Of a stretch of DNA of 12,545 bases, positions 6,344 through 12,545 are shown in pieces. Every line of letters begins with the position of its first letter. Within the stretch, counting starts at the first letter, position 1. Made by a program: the position numbers and the translations under genes. The notes below the pieces were generated by a model, which had not been told where the DNA came from, did not search any database, and worked only from the letters and a program-made list of their open reading frames with translations. The stretch comes from Boseongicola sp. SB0662_bin_57. GTDB taxonomy: Bacteria; Pseudomonadota; Alphaproteobacteria; Rhodobacterales; Rhodobacteraceae. The stretch covers positions 1 through 12,545 of the forward strand of contig VXPN01000407.1 in assembly GCA_009839535.1 (NCBI GenBank), given 5' to 3'.

Positions 6344-6372
6344 GCCCCAGCCGGATGCATCCCTGCTGGGGC
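6344..6372 (+). terminator. Terminator-like hairpin after the phosphoesterase gene, without U-tract
   Basis: GCCCCAGC (6344-6351) and GCTGGGGC (6365-6372) form a perfect 8-bp stem beginning 32 bases after the phosphoesterase stop. The 13-base loop contains the 10-bp palindrome GGATGCATCC (6353-6362). The bases after the stem (AATCCTCAAA) contain no T-run, so termination is only suggested by position. The rest of the gap up to purB (6373-6586) holds nothing recognisable. Confidence 0.4.
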
Positions 6373-6586
6373 AATCCTCAAACCGGTCCCCTGCAACGGC
6401 CCGGCCCGAAGTTCCTGTCCCGGTGGATCGTCGCCATCGGGAAGACTGGATTGGACGTGAACTGGGCTGGCTCACGCATGGGGCCAAGATACCAATGCCT
6501 TCAATGGCTTGGGCGCTGATTCAGGGGTTTATTGTGCCTGAGGAACGGACTAAACGCATTCCCGTATCCGATGAAAGGTCCCGCAC

Positions 6587-7891
6587 ATGATCCCGAGATA
6601 CATGCGCCCGGACATGGCGGCGATCTGGTCGCCGGAAACCAGGTTCCGCATCTGGTTCGAGATCGAGGCGCATGCCTGCGACGCCATGGCGGCACTTGGC
6701 GTCATTCCCCGCGAGAACGCCGAAGCGGTCTGGAAGGCCCGGGACGCAGAGTTCGACGTCAAGCGCATCGACGAGATCGAGGCGGTCACCAAGCATGACG
6801 TCATCGCGTTCCTGACGCATCTTGCCGAAATCGTCGGCGACCGGGAAGCCCGTTTCGTGCACCAGGGCATGACGTCTTCGGACGTTCTTGACACCGCATT
6901 CAACATACAGCTGACGCGCGCTGCCGACCTGCTCGTCGAAGACGTCGATGCGCTTCTTGCTGCGCTGAAGCGTCGCGCGTTCGAGCACAAGATGGATGTC
7001 CGCGTCGGGCGGAGCCACGGCATTCACGCGGAGCCGGTCACAATGGGACTGACCTTCGCCAGGTTCTTTGCGGAAATGGACCGCAACAGGGCACGTCTTG
7101 TGCAGGCACGTGAGGAAGTGGTCACCGGGGCGATTTCCGGCGCGGTCGGGACTTTCGCGAACATTGATCCCGGCGTGGAGAAGCACGTCTGCGCCAGGCT
7201 GGGGCTTCGCCCGGAACCTGTCTCGACGCAGGTCATTCCAAGAGACCGGCATGCAATGTTCTTTGCGACGCTCGGTGTCGTCGCGTCGAGCGTCGAGAAC
7301 ATCGCGACCGAGATACGGCATATGCAGCGGACCGAGGTCCTGGAGGCGGAAGAGCACTTCTCGAAAGGACAGAAGGGTTCCTCCGCCATGCCGCACAAGC
7401 GCAATCCGGTTCTGACCGAAAACCTGACCGGCCTTGCCCGCCTCGTTCGCAGTGCGGTGATGCCTGCCCTGGAAAACGTCACGCTTTGGCACGAGCGTGA
7501 CATCTCGCATTCCTCCGTGGAACGCGGCATCGGCCCGGACGCCACGGTGCATCTCGACTTCGCGCTCGTACGCCTCACGGGCGTGATCGACAGGCTCGTT
7601 GTCTATCCAGGGAACATGAAGAGGAACCTCGACAGGCTGCGTGGCCTTGTCCATTCGCAGCAGGTGCTTCTGGCCCTGACCCAAAAGGGAGTCAGTCGAG
7701 ACGATGCCTACAGGCTGGTTCAGCGCAACGCGATGAAGGTTTGGGAAGACGACAAGGACTTTCTTGCGGAGCTTCTGGCAGATGCCGACGTGACCGCAGC
7801 GCTGTCGGAGGCGGAGATCAGGGCGAAGTTCGACCTTGAGCAGCACACCAGGCACGTCGACACGATATTCGGTCGCGTTTTCGGGGCGTAA
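6587..7891 (+). CDS. purB: Adenylosuccinate lyase
   Basis: PurB is a cytoplasmic fumarate-releasing lyase that acts twice in purine synthesis: SAICAR to AICAR, and adenylosuccinate to AMP. The 434-residue product carries the fumarase/aspartase superfamily signature GSSAMPHKRNP at 264-274, whose flexible loop holds the catalytic Ser (265/266). The upstream blocks are also present: TKHDVIAFL, the HQGMTSSDVLDTA substrate-binding segment, and GRSHGIHAEPVT with the conserved His. Length and domain order (all-helical, three domains) are normal for the shorter bacterial type. The ATG at 6587 has AAAGG about nine bases upstream. No strong promoter was found in the 274-base gap before it. A small secreted protein gene follows 79 bases downstream and may be cotranscribed. 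Confidence 0.97.
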   Translation: MIPRYMRPDMAAIWSPETRFRIWFEIEAHACDAMAALGVIPRENAEAVWKARDAEFDVKRIDEIEAVTKHDVIAFLTHLAEIVGDREARFVHQGMTSSDVLDTAFNIQLTRAADLLVEDVDALLAALKRRAFEHKMDVRVGRSHGIHAEPVTMGLTFARFFAEMDRNRARLVQAREEVVTGAISGAVGTFANIDPGVEKHVCARLGLRPEPVSTQVIPRDRHAMFFATLGVVASSVENIATEIRHMQRTEVLEAEEHFSKGQKGSSAMPHKRNPVLTENLTGLARLVRSAVMPALENVTLWHERDISHSSVERGIGPDATVHLDFALVRLTGVIDRLVVYPGNMKRNLDRLRGLVHSQQVLLALTQKGVSRDDAYRLVQRNAMKVWEDDKDFLAELLADADVTAALSEAEIRAKFDLEQHTRHVDTIFGRVFGA

Positions 7892-7896
7892 CGGCA

Positions 7897-7912
7897 TTCA
7901 CGGTTTCGTGAA
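7897..7912. repeat. Short inverted repeat after the purB stop
   Basis: TTCACG (7897-7902) and CGTGAA (7907-7912) are perfect inverted copies around GTTT, starting six bases after the purB stop. They are followed at once by the palindrome GCGCCGGCGC and, at 7935-7940, by TAGGCT, which resembles an alphaproteobacterial -10 element although no -35 is visible at the right spacing. It may attenuate or terminate purB transcription. No T-run is present. Confidence 0.3.
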
Positions 7913-7970
7913 GCGCCGGCGCGAAATCTCGTGCTAGGCTAAGCGGACAGCGGTCGAAAGGGAGAGACTC

Positions 7971-8135
7971 ATGAAAGCCGGAACGCTTGTCACGGTTCTT
8001 TTGCTGGCGACGATGCCTTCTATGGCAATGGCCATGTGCTTCAAGGGTCACGCGGAAGAGCAGATCACGATGTCATGCCCCGAGGGGCAGGTTTTTGATA
8101 CCGAGACGAATTCCTGCATCACGCCTACCGGCTGA
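7971..8135 (+). CDS. Small secreted three-cysteine protein (54 aa)
   Basis: This short gene begins at an ATG with AGGGAGA about five bases upstream. The first 22 residues form a plausible Sec signal peptide: Lys2, the hydrophobic run LVTVLLLATM, and a cleavage region PSMAMAMC. The mature part has only about 32 residues, with Cys23, Cys36 and Cys49 in the arrangement MSCPEGQVFDTETNSCI. The CPxGxxFDxxxxxC pattern recalls the end of carbohydrate-binding peritrophin-like or other secreted Cys-rich modules, but with too few cysteines for a full domain. If cleaved just before Cys23 it would leave an N-terminal Cys, but the preceding residues do not form a good lipobox. I recall similar short proteins encoded after purB in Rhodobacterales, without known function. 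Coding potential is well supported; the function is not known. Confidence 0.75.
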   Translation: MKAGTLVTVLLLATMPSMAMAMCFKGHAEEQITMSCPEGQVFDTETNSCITPTG

Positions 8136-8200
8136 TCTCGTTCCCTCAGGCAGTCACGGGCAGCCTTTTCGCCGCCTTGTCTTTGAGATGGCCTGACCCG

Positions 8201-8231
8201 CTGGTCGCAACTGGTTTTGCAGTTCGGCCAG
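8201..8231. repeat. 12-bp stem-loop between the small secreted protein and acyltransferase genes
   Basis: CTGGTCGCAACTG (8201-8213) pairs with CAGTTCGGCCAG (8220-8231) around the loop GTTTTG: 12 pairs, one of them G-T, with one bulged C. It begins 65 bases after the preceding stop and ends 72 bases before the acyltransferase start. No T-run follows on either strand, so it may be a 3' end stabiliser, a factor-dependent terminator or a 5' UTR element. Confidence 0.5.
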
Positions 8232-8303
8232 ACATTCCCCGTTGCAATGCATGGTCGAGGCCCCGTATCCAACGGTCTGTGACGCGATGGCGAGGTGCGG
8301 GCC

Positions 8304-9221
8304 GTGGCACTCGGCAACTGGTTCAGGGACTGGATGAACAACGGGCTTGCTCGCTCGATACTCGGTTTCGCATTGTTGCTTCCCTATCGTGCGCGAGGTC
8401 CCTTCGTGGGCATGCTGGTCGCCTACGTGGTGGCGCCGCTCATTGGCTGGCGCAGGAGAATCCTCGACAATCTGGATCACGCCATGCCCGAACTCTCTCC
8501 TTCCGAGAGGCGGAGGATCGCGCGGCGCGTGCCGGACAATTTCGGGCGCACGGTGATCGAGATCTACTCGGGGGAGGAGTTCGTCGAGCGGGCTCGCGCC
8601 GCGAAACTGGAAGGTCCGGGTGTTGCCGCGCTCAAGGCTGCGCGTGACGCACGAAGGCCCGTCATTCTCGTAACGGCCCATTTCGGAAACTATGATGTTC
8701 CGCGCGCAAAGCTCAGTCGCGAAGGGTATGCGATGGCCGCGCTTTACAGGCCGATGCGCAACGCCGCATTCAACGCTCACTACGTCAAGGCGATCTCGTC
8801 AATTGCGTCTCCAGTCTTTCCCACCAACAGGAAGGGGATCGCGGGACTGATACGGCACCTGAAGGAGGGTGGCGTGATCGGACTCGCGACGGACATTTCC
8901 ATGACCGGGGCGCCGCTCCTGAAGTTCTTCGACCGGGAGGCGCATACCGCCCTGTCCGCTGCCGAGTGGGCACTGGCCTACGACGCAGAGATCATCCCGC
9001 TCTTCGGCATTCGGGAGGACGACGGCCAGAGGTTTCGCGTGCGCATGGAGGCGCCGTTAACCAGATCGACTTCCGAGAGCATGATGCAGGAATACAACGA
9101 CATCGTGGAAAGGATGGCGCGCGAGCACCCCGCCCAGTGGTTCTGGATCCATCATCGCTGGAAGCAAAGGCCGGGGCGGGTTCCTGCCGGGGCTAACGGA
9201 GCCGGCGAGCCCCGAGAATAG
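8304..9221 (+). CDS. LpxL/HtrB-like lysophospholipid acyltransferase
   Basis: The product (305 residues from GTG 8304) belongs to the lauroyl/myristoyl acyltransferase (LpxL/HtrB) group of the lysophospholipid acyltransferase superfamily. The catalytic HX4D motif is AHFGNYD (His126, Asp131). The N-terminus has a hydrophobic anchor (LGFALLLPY and GMLVAYVVAPLIGW). Further family blocks are LYRPMRNAAFNAHYV, the FFDREAHTALSAAE segment, and a C-terminal HPAQWFWIHHRWK. It should transfer an acyl chain to a lipid A precursor, an ornithine-type lipid or a lysophospholipid at the inner face of the inner membrane; the acceptor cannot be told. GTG 8304 is chosen because GAGG lies eight bases before it. 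GTG 8295 would add three residues. The 3' end overlaps the convergent DUF1223 gene by 29 bases. Confidence 0.88.
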   Translation: MALGNWFRDWMNNGLARSILGFALLLPYRARGPFVGMLVAYVVAPLIGWRRRILDNLDHAMPELSPSERRRIARRVPDNFGRTVIEIYSGEEFVERARAAKLEGPGVAALKAARDARRPVILVTAHFGNYDVPRAKLSREGYAMAALYRPMRNAAFNAHYVKAISSIASPVFPTNRKGIAGLIRHLKEGGVIGLATDISMTGAPLLKFFDREAHTALSAAEWALAYDAEIIPLFGIREDDGQRFRVRMEAPLTRSTSESMMQEYNDIVERMAREHPAQWFWIHHRWKQRPGRVPAGANGAGEPRE

Positions 9222-9888
9222 GTCCTGAATTTCGGGCCTGCACGAGCACCACGACAGGAACGCCCTCCGGCACCTGGGCCGTAGCGCGAAAGGCGGACTT
9301 GCCGTTCCAGGTCCCCAGTCTCGCCCAGTCCCTGACAATGTTGTGATAGGTGAGGGTGCGCCCGGCGTTTTCGCCGCGGAGGACGTCAACCGTCGCTTCC
9401 GGCAGGTATGTCACAAGATCGACGACCGCCGGCAGGGCCGCTGCCCCGGACGGAGTCGCCTCGATGGATATCTGGTCGCCGTTCCGCCTGGCCACGATGT
9501 TGACGTAGGCATCCCGCACGGCGTGCTTCTGCAGCAGCCTGGAGATTTTCATCGGCCGAGAGCCAATGACGTGGTCCCGGCCGCCAATCACCATCTGAGG
9601 GGTGTAGATCGTGTTCTTTCCGATCGCGCGCACGTATGAGCGCTGACGTTTGGTATGGCTGGGAATGGCGAACTTGTCCTTCCAGCCCAGGTAGTCCCAG
9701 TAGTCCACGTGCAGCGCCAGGGCGATCACGTCGTCGCGCTCGGCCAGTTCACTGAGGATTCGATCCGCCGGTGGGCAGGAACTGCACCCCTGGGACGTGA
9801 ACAGTTCCACAACGACCGTCTGGCCGGCTGCTGCAATTCCGGAGGCCGCCATCCAAAGAGCGGCGGCAATCGGCATCAATCGAGTCAT
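9193..9888 (-). CDS. DUF1223 family secreted thioredoxin-fold protein
   Basis: The 231-residue product begins with a Sec signal peptide (MTRLMPIAAALWMAASGIAAAG, likely cleaved after an Ala near 20). The DUF1223 hallmark VVVELFTSQGCSSCPPADR follows, with a CXXC pair at Cys35 and Cys38, as in thioredoxin-fold proteins. Other family blocks are ALHVDYWDYLGWKD, YTPQMVIGG and a C-terminal beta-rich region. A periplasmic location and a redox role are plausible, but the family has no settled function. The Shine-Dalgarno is weak (GGGACTGAAG). The gene is divergent from acnA, with 241 bases between the starts, and tail-to-tail overlapping with the acyltransferase. I recall a neighbouring acnA as common for this family in Rhodobacterales. 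Confidence 0.92.
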   Translation of the reverse strand: MTRLMPIAAALWMAASGIAAAGQTVVVELFTSQGCSSCPPADRILSELAERDDVIALALHVDYWDYLGWKDKFAIPSHTKRQRSYVRAIGKNTIYTPQMVIGGRDHVIGSRPMKISRLLQKHAVRDAYVNIVARRNGDQISIEATPSGAAALPAVVDLVTYLPEATVDVLRGENAGRTLTYHNIVRDWARLGTWNGKSAFRATAQVPEGVPVVVLVQARNSGPILGARRLR

Positions 9889-10129
9889 TGCTTCAGTCCC
9901 GTTCTGGTCCTTGGTCTCAGTACCGAATCCGCGTCTCGGTCACCAATCAAGGTTTTGCGAGGCTGCGTTACAATGTCCCACCGCCGACGGAATTTCGCTT
10001 GTTTTGCGGGCATATGGATGGAATGGACATGGTCTTGCGCGAATTTTGTGCCGTGCGCCTTGCGTCGCTCCGCGATGGGGGAGTATCTCCAACCCGAATT
10101 TCTGTCCAGTTCAAGACGGAGGCGAAGAG

Positions 10130-12545
10130 ATGCCCATTTCCGTAGGCCACGACTCATCAGGAACCAGGAAGTCCCTTGCGGCAGGCGGTTCCAGCGTGGA
10201 TTTCTATTCGATCCCGGCTGCCGAGGCAGCCGGCCTGGGCAGTTTCAGCCGCCTTCCGGTCTCCCTGAAGGTGGTTCTGGAGAACGTTCTGCGCTTCGAG
10301 GACGGAAAGACCGTGACGCTTGATGACATTCGCGCGTTTTCGGAATGGGCGGAGAAGGGCGGCAGGAATCCACGGGAGATCGCCTATCGACCGGCTCGCG
10401 TCCTTATGCAGGACTTCACCGGCGTTCCCGCCGTGGTTGACCTTGCCGCCATGCGGGACGGGATCGTGGCGCTCGGCGGCAAGGCCGAGAAGATAAATCC
10501 GTTGAACCCGGTCGACCTCGTCATCGACCACTCGGTCATGATCGACGAATTCGGCAATCCACGCGCGTTTCAGTTGAATGTTGACCGCGAATACGAGCGG
10601 AACATGGAGCGCTACACCTTCCTCAAGTGGGGACAGAGCGCCTTCGACAACTTCCGGGTCGTTCCGCCCGGTACCGGAATCTGTCACCAGGTGAACCTCG
10701 AATATCTCGCCCAGGCAATCTGGACGGACAAGGATCAGAACGGAGCCGAAGTGGCGTTTCCCGACACGCTTGTCGGAACGGACAGCCACACGACCATGGT
10801 GAATGGGCTTGCGGTCCTGGGCTGGGGCGTCGGCGGCATCGAGGCAGAGGCCGCAATGCTGGGGCAACCCATCTCCATGCTGATCCCGGAAGTCGTCGGA
10901 TTCGAACTGACCGGATCCATGATGGAAGGCACGACCGGAACGGATCTCGTCCTCAAGGTTGTCGAAATGCTCCGCGAGAAGGGCGTCGTGGGCAAGTTCG
11001 TCGAGTTCTTTGGCGAGGGGCTGGACCGGCTGCCGCTCGCGGACAGGGCGACGATTGCAAACATGGCGCCCGAATACGGGGCGACCTGCGGGTTCTTCCC
11101 CGTCGATGGCGAAACGCTGCGCTACCTTCGCCAGACCGGTCGTTCGGAAGAGCGGATTGCGCTGGTCGAAGCCTACGCCAAGGAAAACGGAATGTGGCGC
11201 CGGACCGACAACGCGACCGTCTATTCCGACACGCTGAGTCTCGACATGAGCACGATCGTGCCGGCCATTTCCGGTCCGAGGCGGCCACAGGACTTCGTGG
11301 CGCTCACCGACGCAAAGGCCGCGTTTGCACGGGAAATGAAGGAGACCTTCAAGCGTCCCGTCGACAAGAAGGTCGCTGTGGAGGGCGAGGACTTCACGAT
11401 GGAATCAGGCAAGGTCGTGATCGCCTCGATCACGTCCTGCACCAACACGTCGAATCCGTACGTCATGATCGGCGCGGGCCTGGTCGCCCGCAAGGCACGG
11501 GCGCTGGGGCTGAGCAGCAAGCCATGGGTCAAGACCTCGCTTGCGCCAGGCAGCCAGGTCGTGAGCGCCTATCTGGAAGCGGCGGGGCTGCAGGAAGACC
11601 TGGACGCTGTCGGTTTCAACCTCGTCGGTTACGGGTGCACAACCTGCATCGGGAATTCCGGACCGCTCCAGCCCGAGATATCCGAGGCGATTTCGGACGG
11701 CGACCTCGTGGCCACGGCCGTTCTTTCAGGGAACCGGAACTTCGAAGGCCGGATCAGCCCGGACGTTCGCGCGAACTACCTGGCATCGCCGCCTCTGGTC
11801 GTGGCCTATGCGCTGGCGGGGACGCTTGACATCGACCTGACCAGCGAACCCATCGGACAGGACAGGGACGGCAAGGACGTGTTCCTCAAGGACGTCTGGC
11901 CGACGCAGGAGGAGATCGCCGAGCTTGTGCAGAAGACCGTGACGCGGGATGCATTCCAGTCAAGATATGCCGATGTCTTCATGGGCGACGAGAAGTGGCG
12001 TGGCGTGCAGACGACCGACAGCCTCACCTATGATTGGCCGGCAACATCGACCTACGTGCAGAATCCACCGTATTTCCGGGACATGTCGCCGGAGCCTGGA
12101 ACCATATCCAACGTCGAGGGTGCACGCATTCTGGCCCTTCTCGGCGACATGGTGACGACCGATCACATTTCGCCGGCGGGGTCGTTCAAGGACACGACAC
12201 CGGCAGGAAGGTACCTGACCGACCGGCAAGTGGCGCCACGGGAGTTCAATTCCTACGGTTCCAGACGCGGGAACCACGAGATCATGATGCGGGGCACGTT
12301 TGCCAATATCCGTATCAGGAACGAGTTGCTGGAAGGCGTCGAAGGCGGCTACACGAAAGGTCCCGACGGCACGCAGATGTCGATCTACGATGCGGCCATG
12401 GCATATCAGGACCAGGGCACGCCCCTGGTCGTGGTCGCTGGCGCCCAGTACGGCGCCGGTTCCTCAAGGGATTGGGCCGCGAAAGGCACAGCGCTTCTGG
12501 GCGTGAAGGCAGTCATCGCGGAGAGCTACGAGCGCATCCACCGCT
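10130..12545 (+). CDS. acnA: Aconitate hydratase A (3' end outside window)
   Basis: Aconitase isomerises citrate and isocitrate via cis-aconitate in the TCA cycle. The frame is open for 805 codons from ATG 10130 (GGAGG seven bases upstream) to the window edge, without internal stops. The three cluster-binding cysteines are present: Cys437 in TSCTNTSN, and Cys503 and Cys506 in YGCTTCIGNSGP. Other AcnA/IRP1-type blocks are MQDFTGVPAVVDLAAMR, DLVIDHSV, VGTDSHTTMVNGLAVLGWGVGG, the C-terminal swivel-domain entry GDMVTTDHISPAGSFKDT, and the Arg-containing YGAGSSRDWAAKG. Complete AcnA proteins have about 890-920 residues, so roughly 90-110 residues lie beyond the window. The order N-terminal core then swivel domain is that of AcnA, not AcnB. 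The 241-base gap before it contains TACAAT (9969-9974) but no matching -35. Confidence 0.97.
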   Translation, partial: MPISVGHDSSGTRKSLAAGGSSVDFYSIPAAEAAGLGSFSRLPVSLKVVLENVLRFEDGKTVTLDDIRAFSEWAEKGGRNPREIAYRPARVLMQDFTGVPAVVDLAAMRDGIVALGGKAEKINPLNPVDLVIDHSVMIDEFGNPRAFQLNVDREYERNMERYTFLKWGQSAFDNFRVVPPGTGICHQVNLEYLAQAIWTDKDQNGAEVAFPDTLVGTDSHTTMVNGLAVLGWGVGGIEAEAAMLGQPISMLIPEVVGFELTGSMMEGTTGTDLVLKVVEMLREKGVVGKFVEFFGEGLDRLPLADRATIANMAPEYGATCGFFPVDGETLRYLRQTGRSEERIALVEAYAKENGMWRRTDNATVYSDTLSLDMSTIVPAISGPRRPQDFVALTDAKAAFAREMKETFKRPVDKKVAVEGEDFTMESGKVVIASITSCTNTSNPYVMIGAGLVARKARALGLSSKPWVKTSLAPGSQVVSAYLEAAGLQEDLDAVGFNLVGYGCTTCIGNSGPLQPEISEAISDGDLVATAVLSGNRNFEGRISPDVRANYLASPPLVVAYALAGTLDIDLTSEPIGQDRDGKDVFLKDVWPTQEEIAELVQKTVTRDAFQSRYADVFMGDEKWRGVQTTDSLTYDWPATSTYVQNPPYFRDMSPEPGTISNVEGARILALLGDMVTTDHISPAGSFKDTTPAGRYLTDRQVAPREFNSYGSRRGNHEIMMRGTFANIRIRNELLEGVEGGYTKGPDGTQMSIYDAAMAYQDQGTPLVVVAGAQYGAGSSRDWAAKGTALLGVKAVIAESYERIHR

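Noticed and set aside
6521..7897. Minus-strand open frame of 458 codons opposite purB
   Set aside because: It is antisense to purB, with no domain or Shine-Dalgarno. It is a codon-bias shadow of the real gene.
9888..10145. 85-codon plus-strand open frame before acnA
   Set aside because: It overlaps the acnA start in another frame, has no Shine-Dalgarno or recognisable domain, and runs through a region expected to hold divergent promoters.
10627..11829. Plus-strand open frame of 400 codons within acnA
   Set aside because: It is out of frame with acnA, whose own frame is open throughout and carries all catalytic motifs. The product is low-complexity, Arg/Gly-rich and unlike a protein family.

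Overview
The window looks like chromosomal DNA of a high-GC alphaproteobacterium, probably Rhodobacterales or a close relative. I infer this from the character of AcnA, PurB, Zwf and Pgi, and from the neighbourhood aconitase – DUF1223 protein – lysophospholipid acyltransferase, which I recall from that order. No database search was run. Most of the window is core metabolism. I see no insertion sequence, phage gene or CRISPR array.

Layout, left to right. (1) Positions 1-182 hold the C-terminal end of an agmatinase/arginase-family hydrolase (+). (2) On the minus strand, a radical SAM enzyme (257-1207) is preceded in the same direction by a 40-codon ORF with a strong Shine-Dalgarno sequence (1262-1384). 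This pair resembles a small RiPP-type module and is the best candidate here for something undescribed. (3) zwf and pgi (1586-4665, +) overlap in a TGATG stop/start, and the pgl gene that often sits between them is absent. (4) On the minus strand, tRNA-Gly(CCC) at 5171-5244 has a good promoter, and a hotdog-fold acyl-CoA thioesterase (4672-5100) follows directly downstream. (5) A stretch of about 495 bases with no convincing gene follows (5245-5739). (6) Next come a calcineurin-like metallophosphoesterase (5740-6312), purB (6587-7891), a 54-residue secreted three-cysteine protein (7971-8135) and an LpxL/HtrB-like acyltransferase (8304-9221), all on the + strand. (7) A DUF1223 thioredoxin-fold periplasmic protein (9193-9888, -) overlaps the acyltransferase tail to tail. 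(8) acnA (10130 to the window end, +) is truncated by the window.

Functionally, zwf and pgi share glucose-6-phosphate as a branch point (oxidative pentose phosphate/Entner-Doudoroff entry versus isomerisation to fructose-6-phosphate). purB serves purine synthesis and acnA the TCA cycle. The radical SAM/small-ORF pair has no evident link to these and stands between convergent and divergent neighbours as its own unit. Several intergenic inverted repeats (5637-5655, 6344-6372, 7897-7912, 8201-8231) are recorded. None has the U-tract of a classical intrinsic terminator.
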